Source: Gammaproteobacteria bacterium UBA6724
GTDB taxonomy: Bacteria > Pseudomonadota > Gammaproteobacteria > Pseudomonadales > Azotimanducaceae
Assembly (NCBI GenBank): GCA_002454165.1
Contig: DKIG01000005.1
Coordinates: forward strand, 519 to 5,951
Length of the DNA: 5,433 nucleotides
Direction: 5' to 3'
Both the position numbers and the translations under genes were made by a program. The notes beneath the pieces are model-generated. The model did not search any database. It saw only the letters and a program-made list of their open reading frames with translations, and had not been told where the DNA came from. Below are positions 5,404 through 5,433 of this stretch, one piece after another (position 1 is the stretch's first letter; each line of letters starts with the position of its first letter).

Positions 5404-5433
5404 ACCTCTCCGACAACGAAAAGCGCGACGCGA
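5400..5433 (+). CDS. Start of an unidentified gene, cut by the window edge
   Basis: An ATG at 5400 overlaps the ileS TGA (5401-5403) in the classic ATGA arrangement, with a G-rich ribosome-binding site just upstream. Only 11 complete codons are visible, reading MNLSDNEKRDA. This is hydrophilic and charged, with no sign of the hydrophobic N-terminus expected of LspA, the signal peptidase often found after ileS in proteobacteria. Too little is present to assign a family. The 4-bp overlap implies co-transcription and coupled translation with ileS. Confidence 0.6.
   Translation, partial: MNLSDNEKRDA

Overview
The window (5,433 bp) holds three complete genes and the start of a fourth, all on the + strand: a purN-type glycinamide ribonucleotide formyltransferase, a ribose-phosphate pyrophosphokinase (prs), a large isoleucyl-tRNA synthetase of the type 2 (eukaryote-like) class (ileS), and the first 11 codons of a gene that overlaps the end of ileS by 4 bp. 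The host looks like a bacterium of moderate G+C. ATTCC/GGAAT palindromes of the kind scattered through many gamma- and betaproteobacterial genomes suggest an uncultured proteobacterium. The PurN and Prs sequence variants, and the type 2 IleRS, are not the ones seen in E. coli, so the taxonomic call is an inference only.

Layout. Positions 1-401 contain no convincing gene. They hold a low-complexity GAC/GGC-rich stretch, then a repeat cluster: two oppositely oriented REP-like hairpins inside a 135-bp element with 13-bp inverted ends, a 28-bp direct repeat present twice with a 76-bp period, and a 19-bp tandem duplication. This ends in an extended -10 promoter just ahead of purN. purN (402-1010) and prs (989-2056) overlap by 22 bp and are almost certainly translationally coupled. 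A 161-bp gap follows, with a hairpin across the prs stop codon, a TTGACA-type promoter candidate and a 14-bp tandem repeat. ileS (2218-5403) comes next. The glycine codons at its 3' end double as a G-rich ribosome-binding site for the next gene, which starts at 5400.

Function. Prs makes PRPP, the entry substrate of purine synthesis, and PurN carries out the third step of that pathway, so the first two genes form a small nucleotide-synthesis operon. ileS charges tRNA-Ile and probably has its own promoter. No clearly new biological system is visible. The items most worth a second look are the structured repeat array, the Lys-rich N-terminal extension of Prs created in the overlap with purN, the divergent purN-prs pair, and the type 2 IleRS in an unusual neighbourhood with an unidentified coupled downstream gene.
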